A stretch of 5,766 bases of DNA, from assembly GCA_009774895.1 (NCBI GenBank), contig VSOO01000081.1:1042-6807 (forward strand), written 5' to 3'. Positions 1 to 5,766 of this stretch are shown in pieces. The notes under the pieces were generated by a model that ran no database searches, was not told the origin of the DNA, and saw nothing but the letters and a program-made list of their open reading frames with translations. The translations under genes were made by a program, and so were the position numbers. Within the stretch, counting starts at the first letter, position 1. Each line of letters begins with the position of its first letter. Source of the DNA: Alistipes sp. Its GTDB lineage: Bacteria; Bacteroidota; Bacteroidia; Bacteroidales; Rikenellaceae.

Positions 1-54
1 GCGTGCCGAGGCGGAGTGGCCCAACGTCCGGCCGATCAGTCCGAAACGTCTCAT
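1..54 (-). CDS. aroE: Shikimate dehydrogenase, N-terminal fragment (cut by window edge)
   Basis: Only the first 18 codons are visible, reading MRRFGLIGRTLGHSASAR. The pattern FGLIG-x-x-LGHS-x-S is the N-terminal signature of shikimate dehydrogenase, which reduces 3-dehydroshikimate to shikimate with NADPH in the cytoplasmic chorismate pathway. In characterised AroE proteins the two serines of this HSxS motif bind the shikimate carboxylate; here they would be Ser14 and Ser16. The usual Pro after the second Ser is Ala here. The ATG (54-52) overlaps the TGA of the upstream DUF368 gene (53-51) as ATGA, and a GGGAG (64-60) sits 5 nt before it, which suggests translational coupling. The gene continues beyond base 1, so the NADPH-binding domain cannot be checked. 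The call rests on the motif and start context alone. Other shikimate-dehydrogenase-like proteins (e.g. YdiB type) are possible but less likely. Confidence 0.85.
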   Translation of the reverse strand, partial: MRRFGLIGRTLGHSASAR

Positions 55-995
55 CTCCGCTCCCGTCTTGCGCGCACCGCGTCGCCGATCCGCTCCACGG
101 CCCAGATCGACAGGAATCCCGCCGCGCACAGCGCCACAGCCGCCGCCAGGTGCGCGTCGTCGCCCATCATCGCCCGGTAGGCGGCGGGCAGCACGTTGTC
201 CTCGACGAGGGGTTGGGGCCGTCCGTGGCTGTCGAGATAGGTGCTCACGGTCTCCTTCCAGGGCCACACCTTGTTGAGCGAGCCGATCATGAAACCCATC
301 AGTACGGCCACCGTGGCGTCGTGGCAGCGGCGCAGCAGCCACGAGAGCACGTGCGAGAAGGAGAGCAGCCCCGCCACGGCACCGCAGCCGAAAAGCAGCA
401 GCACGGGCAGGTTCAGGTCTCCCACGGCCTGCAATATGTATTGGTACTTGCCGAGCAGCAGCAGGATGAAGGCGCCCGAAATGCCGGGCAGAATCATGGC
501 GCAGATGGCGATGGCGCCCGAGAGCATCACGAACCACCACGTGTCGGGCGTCTCGGCGGGCGTCACCTCGGTGATCCACCACGCCGCGGCGATGCCGGCG
601 GCGAGCGCAGCGCAGGAGGCCGCGTTCCAGCGCCCTACCGAGCGGGAGACGAGCAGTGCCGACGCCACGATCAGACCGAAGAAAAACGACCAGGTGGGAA
701 TGGGGTAGGACTCCAGCAGCAGGGTCATCAGCCGCGCCAGCGAGAAGATCGAGATGCCGATGCCCGCGGCCACAGCCAGCAGGAAGCCCCCGTTGATCCG
801 GCGCCAGAACTCCGCGAACCGCAGCCGCAGCAGGAGGCGCAAAGCCGTGGCGTCGATGCTGCGGATCGACCCGATGAGCTCCTCGTAAATACCCGAAATG
901 AAGGCGATCGTTCCGCCCGAAACGCCGGGCACGACGTCCGCCATGCCCATGGCGCACCCCTTGAGCAGGAGCGACAGATAGTTCTTCCGATTCAT
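51..995 (-). CDS. DUF368 family membrane protein, candidate undecaprenyl-phosphate transporter (PopT-like)
   Basis: A 314-residue, strongly hydrophobic protein with many predicted membrane helices. It carries two copies of the DUF368 hallmark: DVVPGVSGGTIAFISG at residues 20-35 and MILPGISGAFILLLLG at 167-182. The repeated PGxSG motif fits a transporter built from two related halves. Members of DUF368 (PF04018) have been reported as polyprenyl-phosphate transporters (PopT), which return undecaprenyl phosphate to the cytoplasmic face for cell-wall and surface-glycan synthesis. That function is carried over from the family; nothing here proves the substrate. The start at 995 is chosen because the protein then begins MNRKNYLSLLLKGCAMGMAD, typical of the family, and because the longer open frame upstream is GC-rich and non-family in sequence and would run through the AT-rich promoter patch. 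No Shine-Dalgarno is evident, which is common in Bacteroidota. Length is normal for the family. The stop overlaps the start of aroE by 4 nt. Confidence 0.93.
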   Translation of the reverse strand: MNRKNYLSLLLKGCAMGMADVVPGVSGGTIAFISGIYEELIGSIRSIDATALRLLLRLRFAEFWRRINGGFLLAVAAGIGISIFSLARLMTLLLESYPIPTWSFFFGLIVASALLVSRSVGRWNAASCAALAAGIAAAWWITEVTPAETPDTWWFVMLSGAIAICAMILPGISGAFILLLLGKYQYILQAVGDLNLPVLLLFGCGAVAGLLSFSHVLSWLLRRCHDATVAVLMGFMIGSLNKVWPWKETVSTYLDSHGRPQPLVEDNVLPAAYRAMMGDDAHLAAAVALCAAGFLSIWAVERIGDAVRARRERR

Positions 996-997
996 AA

Positions 998-1032
998 GCA
1001 AAAGATTTGCGCAAAAATACGAAAATTTCGTA
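998..1032 (-). promoter_or_regulatory. Cluster of three dyad symmetries around the DUF368 promoter, possible operator
   Basis: Three inverted repeats lie in 35 bp. GCAAA-aga-TTTGC is at 998-1010, the perfect 10-bp palindrome TTTGCGCAAA is at 1006-1015, and TACGAAA-a-TTTCGTA, with 7-bp perfect arms around one base, is at 1018-1032. The last two touch or overlap the putative -7 element at 1012-1019. The 15-bp palindrome has the size and symmetry of a dimeric repressor site, and its single-base centre makes a hairpin unlikely. Which regulator would bind is unknown. AT-rich promoter DNA produces short palindromes by chance, so an operator role is inference. Confidence 0.4.
1012..1019 (-). promoter_or_regulatory. 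Putative Bacteroidota -7 promoter element for DUF368-aroE
   Basis: On the minus strand this reads TATTTTTG, an exact match to the Bacteroidota sigma-ABfr -7 consensus TAnnTTTG. It lies 16 nt before the DUF368 ATG, so transcription would begin roughly 10 nt upstream of the start codon. It sits in a sharply AT-rich patch (about 996-1032) within otherwise very GC-rich DNA. I see no clear -33 TTTG at the usual distance, where the sequence becomes GC-rich, so the promoter may be weak or activator-dependent. A promoter here would make DUF368-aroE a transcription unit separate from the S41 gene. The rest of the gap, 1033-1230, shows no gene. Confidence 0.5.
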
Positions 1033-1230
1033 AGGCGAGCGCACCCGCCGGCCCGCCGACGCACCGTCCGTGCATTTTTTCGGCTTTCCGCAGGGTCGGT
1101 GCAGCCCGGCCCTCTCACCGGTTTGCCGCGGCACCTCCCGTCCAGGCCGGCGATGTCGCTGCGCGGCAGTCCGCACACCGGCAGCCGCTCCGGTCCCCGG
1201 GACTCCGCCCCGACCGCCTTGACCGCTCCG

Positions 1231-2901
1231 TCACCGCACGGCGCCCTCTCCGGCTGCGGACGCACCGCAGCGCCGCGCCCCGGGACACAACAGCGGCTCC
1301 GCCTCGTGCTCCCAGTCGCGCAGCAACGCCGCGGCATGCCCGAACATCGGATCGCCCGAATCGTTCATCAGGCGGTAAAACGCGGCCGTACCGTAGAGTC
1401 TCTGCGCCAGGACCGCCCTGATCCGTCGCCGGAGCCGCGGAGCCGCCGCCGCAAGGGCCTCCCCGTCGCAGACGACCCCCTGTTCGGCCCCCATTGCGGC
1501 GACCTCGCGCAGCATCGCCGCATCGGGCTCGAAGCCCGCGGCAAAATCCTCGAACCGGGGATACCGGGCGAGCAGGTGCTCGCGCCGGGCGTCGAGCAGG
1601 CCCACGACGTAGCTGTCCGGCACGCCCCGCTGCAACAGCCCGACAAGACAGGGCGTCATGCCCGCCGTATCGGCCGGAACGAAGAGGTCCGGCACGATGC
1701 CGCCACCGCCGTAGACGCGGCGCCCCCGGCGGAGCGTCTCGTAAAAGGGCGTATCGTCAGGCAGGCTGTCGGGAAAAGCGCCGTAGCGCCGGTAATGTTC
1801 GAGGTAGTACCCCTGCCGGTCGCCGTCGGCATACGGGCGCTGGATGACCCGCCCCGAGGGGGTATGATAGCGGGCCACGGTGATGCGGACGGCCGACCCG
1901 TCGGGCAGGGGTATCTGACGCTGAACCAGTCCCTTTCCGAATGTGGGACGCCCCACGACCACGCCCCGGTCCCAATCCTGCACGGCACCGGCCACGATTT
2001 CGCTCGCCGAGGCCGAGGCTTCGTCCACGAGCACCGCGAGGCGCCCGCGCAGAAAGGCGCCGTCGCGCGGCGCATCGAACACCCGGGATCCCACGGCCCG
2101 CCCCTCCGTCGAGACGATGCGCGCCCCCGCGGGGAGAAAGAACGCCGCCATCTCGATGGCCTGGGAGAGCAATCCGCCGCTGTTGCCCCGCAGGTCCAGC
2201 AGCAGGCCGTCGATCGCACCGAGCGAAGCGAACGCCCGGCGAAACTCCTCCATCGTGGTGCGCCCGAAGCGGTTCACGCGGATGTATCCCGTGGGCTCGT
2301 CGATGCGGTAAGCGGCATCGACCGGTTCGAGCGGAATCCGGTCGGGGAGCATGCCGAAGATGCGCGGCACGGCCTCGCCCCGGCGCACGACCGACACCTC
2401 CACGCACGTACCGGCCTCGCCGCGCAGCCGCTTCGGCACCTCGCCGCGCGGCATGCCCACCGACGACACGCCGTCGATCGCCACGATCCGGTCGCCGGCA
2501 CGCATGCCCGCCCGCATCGCAGGACCTCCCGACACGACATTCACCACGACGAGCGTGTCGTGCAACATGTCGTATTCGATTCCGACACCCCCGAATCCGC
2601 CGTCGAACTGCGCCTCCGCGCTCCGCATCTCCTCCGCGGTCAGATAGGCCGAGTGGGGGTCAAGCGCATCGAGCATGCCGCGCACGGCACGCTCGACCAG
2701 CGGCTCCATGTCCGCCTCCTCTACGTAAAGTCCGTGGAGGTAGCGGTACACCAGGTCGAGCTTCCGCTGCGCGGCAAGCGCCCGCTCACGTACGGCTTCG
2801 GGTGCGGCCGGAGCGCTCTCCTGCGCCCGCACCGCACCCGACACGCAGAGCAATGCCGCGAACAGCACGCTCCGCACAAGGTTCTCCGCATAGTGTATCA
2901 T
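1231..2901 (-). CDS. Exported S41 family C-terminal processing peptidase (CtpA/Prc-like, PDZ domain)
   Basis: A 556-residue serine protease. Residues 1-26 look like a Sec signal peptide: a short polar N-terminus, a hydrophobic core SVLFAALLCVSGA, then AVRA before QES. There is no lipobox Cys, so a soluble periplasmic enzyme is expected. A PDZ domain covers about 99-180 (GGFGGVGIEYD, then AGMRAGDRIVAIDG). The S41 catalytic domain follows. Matching Prc/Tsp spacing, SASAS gives nucleophile Ser298, TFGKG gives the general base Lys323 (25 residues later), and QDW gives Asp309 at the place of the Prc third residue. YGGGGIVPD (397-405) is also typical of the family. The last ~150 residues are a helical tail of unknown role. 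The start at 2901 is chosen because it puts the signal peptide at the N-terminus; the open frame upstream is repeat-derived. Substrates are unknown; relatives cleave exported or envelope proteins near the C-terminus. The stop lies 235 nt before DUF368. Confidence 0.93.
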   Translation of the reverse strand: MIHYAENLVRSVLFAALLCVSGAVRAQESAPAAPEAVRERALAAQRKLDLVYRYLHGLYVEEADMEPLVERAVRGMLDALDPHSAYLTAEEMRSAEAQFDGGFGGVGIEYDMLHDTLVVVNVVSGGPAMRAGMRAGDRIVAIDGVSSVGMPRGEVPKRLRGEAGTCVEVSVVRRGEAVPRIFGMLPDRIPLEPVDAAYRIDEPTGYIRVNRFGRTTMEEFRRAFASLGAIDGLLLDLRGNSGGLLSQAIEMAAFFLPAGARIVSTEGRAVGSRVFDAPRDGAFLRGRLAVLVDEASASASEIVAGAVQDWDRGVVVGRPTFGKGLVQRQIPLPDGSAVRITVARYHTPSGRVIQRPYADGDRQGYYLEHYRRYGAFPDSLPDDTPFYETLRRGRRVYGGGGIVPDLFVPADTAGMTPCLVGLLQRGVPDSYVVGLLDARREHLLARYPRFEDFAAGFEPDAAMLREVAAMGAEQGVVCDGEALAAAAPRLRRRIRAVLAQRLYGTAAFYRLMNDSGDPMFGHAAALLRDWEHEAEPLLCPGARRCGASAAGEGAVR

Positions 2902-3009
2902 ACTTTCAATCGAATTTCCCGTTCCGCCGGCCGAGGACCTCGCTCCGGTCCGCGAAGCATGCGCCCCGCGCCCGCCGCAGCCACGGAAGAGCCCGGCCGC
3001 ACCAGTCCG

Positions 3010-3034
3010 CGGGTGCACACATCGCGCAACGCGA
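3010..3034 (-). repeat. Degenerate hisS-core repeat, unit D
   Basis: This 25-bp stretch aligns without gaps to 3281-3305 inside hisS at 18 of 25 positions (72%). The shared core on the minus strand is TGCGCGA, followed by a GCACC match. Read in the best minus frame it gives VALRDVCTRG, resembling VTLRDMRTG of HisRS. It is the most diverged unit and would be weak evidence alone; its spacing of 37 bp from unit C, next to two better copies, supports it. Confidence 0.5.
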
Positions 3035-3046
3035 CGACTCCGCTCT

Positions 3047-3071
3047 CCGGAACGCATGCCGCACAACGCAA
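3047..3071 (-). repeat. Degenerate hisS-core repeat, unit C
   Basis: This 25-bp stretch aligns without gaps to 3079-3103 (unit B) at 20 of 25 positions, with four of the five differences being transitions. In one minus-strand frame it gives VALCGMRSGE, matching the VTLRDMRAG of unit B and VTLRDMRTG of HisRS. It begins 32 bp from unit B, so D, C and B form a loose array with 32-37 bp steps running away from hisS. Confidence 0.6.
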
Positions 3072-3157
3072 CCGTACGCCGGCACGCATGTCACGCAACG
3101 TAACGCAGCCGCACGCCAGCCCGCCGCTGCCGACGGGCGCTGCGAACGGAATGCCGC
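3072..3157 (-). repeat. Decayed 86-bp copy of an internal segment near the hisS 3' end (unit B)
   Basis: Direct repeat of 3274-3359, offset by 202 bp, ungapped, 73 of 86 identical. All 13 differences are transitions. On the minus strand it can be read as GIPFAAPVGSGGLACGCV then TLRDMRAGV, against [18 protein letters not shown] then TLRDMRTGA in HisRS. The substitutions include Leu to Pro, Arg to Cys and Glu to Gly, so it does not look maintained as protein. The similarity stops sharply on both sides. The copy lies after the hisS stop and is out of frame with hisS (202 is not a multiple of 3), so it cannot be part of the enzyme. It is best read as a non-coding remnant of duplication or recombination. 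Confidence 0.88.
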
Positions 3158-3206
3158 AGCGTCGTGAACGCCCCGCGGCCCGACACCGTGCCCGGCCTCC
3201 TCCGAC

Positions 3207-3222
3207 CGGCACCGAAGCGCCG
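3207..3222 (-). terminator. UUCG-capped hairpin just after hisS, possible 3'-end structure
   Basis: On the minus strand CGGCGC-TTCG-GTGCCG forms a 6-bp stem (one G-U pair) closed by the very stable C(UUCG)G tetraloop, 6 nt after the hisS TAG. No T-run follows, so it is not a classical intrinsic terminator. It may protect the ettA-hisS mRNA 3' end or help termination. In DNA this GC-rich a 6-bp hairpin may also be chance. Confidence 0.35.
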
Positions 3223-3228
3223 CCTCCG

Positions 3229-4575
3229 CTAACGGCCGAGGCGTGCCGCGAGCTCCTCGCCCGCCACCTCGACCTGCGCGCCGGTGCGCATGTCGCGCAG
3301 CGTAACGCAGCCGCGCGCCAGCTCGTCGCTGCCGACGAGCGCCACGAACGGAATGCCGCGCCGGTCGGCATACTCCATCTGTTTCTTCATCTTCGCACGG
3401 TCGGGGTAGATCTCCGCCGCGATGCCCGCATCGCGCAACGCGCGCAGCAGGCGCATGGAGGCGAACTCCTCCTCCGCACCGAGGTTGGCGAAAAGCACCC
3501 GGGTCGCGCAGTCGAGCTCCGCAGGGAAGAGTCCGAGTCCCGTCATGACGTCGTAGATGCGGTCGGCACCGAACGAGATGCCGACGCCCGACGTGTCGGG
3601 CATGCCGAAGATGCCGGTCAGGTCGTCGTAGCGGCCGCCGCCGCAGATCGAACCGATGGCGTAGTCGAGCGCCTTGACCTCGAAGATGGCCCCCGTATAA
3701 TAGTTGAGGCCGCGGGCCAGCGACAGGTCGAGCTCCACGGGCAGGTCGATGCCGAGCCGCGTCACGTAACCCAGGATCGTGCGCATCTCCTCCACGCCCT
3801 TCATGCCGGTCTCCGATGCTCCGATGGCTCCGGCCAGCAGGTCGAGTTTGCGCTCGTTGTCGCCTTCGAGTTCGAGGATCGGACGCAGCCGGTCGAATGC
3901 CGCCTCGTCCAGTCCGCGCTCCAGCAGCTCGGCCCTCACGTTCTCCAGTCCGATCTTCTCCAGCTTGTCGATGGCCACCGTGATCTCGATCATCTTGTCG
4001 GCGTGGCCGATGGTCTCGGCGATGCCGTAGAGGATCTTGCGGTTGTTCATCTTGAGCGTCACGCGGATGCCCAGCGCCGCGAATACGCGCGCCACGATGT
4101 CCACCAGCTCCACTTCGTGCAGCAGCGAGCGCGAGCCCACCACGTCCACGTCGCACTGATAGAACTCGCGGTAGCGGCCCTTCTGCGGCCGGTCGGCACG
4201 CCACACGGGCTGAATCTGGTAGCGTTTGAACGGCAGCGTCAGTTCGCCGCGGTGCTGCACGACGTAGCGTGCGAACGGCACCGTGAGGTCGTAGCGCAGC
4301 CCCTTTTCGCAGATCTTCGCCGCCTGGCGCAGTTCGGCCTCCGAAAGTCCGGCGGCATAGTCGCCCGAATCGAGGATCTTGAACAGGAGCTTGTCGCCCT
4401 CGTCGCCGTATTTGCCCAGCAGGGTGGTGAGCAGCTCCATGGCGGGGGTTTCGAGCGGCGCATAGCCGAACGTGCGGAACACGCTCCGCACCGTGTCGAA
4501 AATGTAGTTGCGACGCATCATCTCCGCCGGGGAGAAGTCGCGCGTGCCCTTGGGTATCGAAGGTTTCTGTGCCAT
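3229..4575 (-). CDS. hisS: Histidyl-tRNA synthetase
   Basis: Complete 448-residue class II synthetase that charges tRNA-His with histidine using ATP in the cytoplasm. The N-terminus [12 protein letters not shown] is the classic HisRS opening. Visible motifs in order: motif 1 ending LETPAMELL (41-49); [10 protein letters not shown] (95-104), the histidine/ATP-site segment; motif 2 [15 protein letters not shown] (133-147); the HisRS-specific [14 protein letters not shown] (286-299); and motif 3 [11 protein letters not shown] (330-340) with its ATP-contacting Arg339. Residues from about 356 form the anticodon-binding domain, with [12 protein letters not shown] near 408-419. Compared with the ~424-residue E. 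coli enzyme it is somewhat longer, with an extended region around 200-265, as is common in Bacteroidota. The ATG at 4575 lies 7 nt after the ettA stop, and a GGAG (4589-4586) inside the end of ettA lies 10 nt before it; coupling with ettA is likely. A segment near the C-terminus (about residues 406-434) is duplicated downstream as a decayed copy. Confidence 0.97.
   Translation of the reverse strand: MAQKPSIPKGTRDFSPAEMMRRNYIFDTVRSVFRTFGYAPLETPAMELLTTLLGKYGDEGDKLLFKILDSGDYAAGLSEAELRQAAKICEKGLRYDLTVPFARYVVQHRGELTLPFKRYQIQPVWRADRPQKGRYREFYQCDVDVVGSRSLLHEVELVDIVARVFAALGIRVTLKMNNRKILYGIAETIGHADKMIEITVAIDKLEKIGLENVRAELLERGLDEAAFDRLRPILELEGDNERKLDLLAGAIGASETGMKGVEEMRTILGYVTRLGIDLPVELDLSLARGLNYYTGAIFEVKALDYAIGSICGGGRYDDLTGIFGMPDTSGVGISFGADRIYDVMTGLGLFPAELDCATRVLFANLGAEEEFASMRLLRALRDAGIAAEIYPDRAKMKKQMEYADRRGIPFVALVGSDELARGCVTLRDMRTGAQVEVAGEELAARLGR
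3274..3359 (-). repeat. hisS-internal parent copy of the downstream repeat (unit A)
   Basis: This is the intact coding version, HisRS residues about 406-434 in the anticodon-binding domain. It pairs with 3072-3157 (73 of 86 identical, ungapped). Its core, 3281-3305, is the part also recognisable in units C and D. Because this copy keeps the conserved protein sequence, it is taken as the source and the downstream units as derivatives. Confidence 0.88.
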
Positions 4576-4582
4576 GATATGC

Positions 4583-5766
<1,184 letters not shown>

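Larger units (their letters stand above)
2902..3228. other. hisS-S41 intergenic region (327 nt) with hisS-derived repeats and no gene
   Basis: No credible gene is seen on either strand. Several frames stay open here only because of high GC, and their translations are rich in Arg, Ala and Cys without family motifs. The region holds a UUCG hairpin next to hisS (3207-3222), an 86-bp decayed copy of a hisS segment (3072-3157), and two shorter degenerate copies of its core (3047-3071 and 3010-3034). Between 2902 and about 2920 the DNA becomes AT-richer directly before the S41 start codon, which would suit a promoter or translation-initiation region, but no clear TAnnTTTG element is present. The piece 2921-3009 shows nothing recognisable. 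Confidence 0.8.

Noticed and set aside
1061..1080. Plus-strand terminator shape GCAC-CGTCC-GTGC followed by ATTTTTT
   Set aside because: The stem is only 4 bp and no plus-strand gene ends here; on the minus strand, where S41 is transcribed, the T-run is on the wrong side.
1140..1185. Possible further hisS-like repeat unit in the S41-DUF368 gap (GATGTCGC near CCGG)
   Set aside because: Only short matches are shared with the core and the order needs gaps; not better than expected in GC-rich DNA.
996..1337. N-terminal extension of the DUF368 frame up to 1337
   Set aside because: The extra 114 residues overlap the S41 gene end, run through the AT-rich promoter patch and show no family similarity; the family N-terminus begins at the ATG at 995.
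2902..3066. N-terminal extension of the S41 frame up to 3066
   Set aside because: The 55 extra residues are Arg/Gly/Cys-rich, partly derived from the hisS-like repeats, and would bury the signal peptide that starts at 2901.
3010..3305. CRISPR-like array from the repeated 25-bp core
   Set aside because: Units are strongly degenerate, spacing is irregular (37, 32 and 202 bp), spacers are very short, and the core is explained by hisS coding sequence; no cas gene is present.
3072..3359. Template/variable repeat pair of a diversity-generating retroelement
   Set aside because: Differences are C/T and A/G in both directions instead of adenine-specific, no reverse transcriptase is seen, and the parent copy is a conserved synthetase segment.
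2898..3371. A 157-codon minus-strand frame spanning the repeat cluster, as a possible small gene
   Set aside because: It begins inside hisS in another frame, and its only recognisable content is the decayed hisS copy with radical substitutions; no start signal or family motif is visible.

Overview
The window looks like chromosomal core-genome DNA from a high-GC member of the Bacteroidota, probably Bacteroidales and perhaps close to Alistipes/Rikenellaceae. This rests on the style of the HisRS and EttA sequences, the Bacteroidota-type -7 promoter element (TAnnTTTG) upstream of one gene, and the gene content. The taxonomic call is inference, since no search could be run. All real genes lie on the minus strand, so transcription runs from high to low coordinates. 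The very long plus-strand open frames are antisense shadows of GC-rich coding sequence.

Layout in transcription order: (1) 5766-4583, ettA, an ABC-F translation factor cut by the window edge at its N-terminal side; (2) 4575-3229, hisS, complete histidyl-tRNA synthetase, only 7 nt behind ettA and so probably co-transcribed; (3) 3228-2902, a 327-nt gap with no credible gene, holding a UUCG hairpin just after hisS, a decayed 86-bp copy of an internal segment near the 3' end of hisS, and two further degenerate copies of its core; (4) 2901-1231, an exported S41 (CtpA/Prc-type) PDZ protease; (5) 1230-996, a 235-nt gap that is mostly GC-rich and featureless but ends in an AT-rich promoter-like patch with three overlapping or adjacent dyad symmetries; (6) 995-51, a DUF368 membrane protein, a family that includes polyprenyl-phosphate transporters (PopT); (7) 54-1, the first 18 codons of aroE (shikimate dehydrogenase), overlapping the DUF368 stop by ATGA.

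Functionally there are two transcriptional groups plus one gene that may stand alone. ettA-hisS is a translation pair: a ribosome-bound ATPase and an aminoacyl-tRNA synthetase. DUF368-aroE is a tightly coupled pair linking envelope lipid-carrier recycling with aromatic precursor synthesis. The S41 protease lies between them with sizeable gaps on both sides. I see no mobile element, CRISPR array, RNA gene or new multi-gene system. The least explained feature is the hisS-derived repeat cluster in the hisS-S41 gap.
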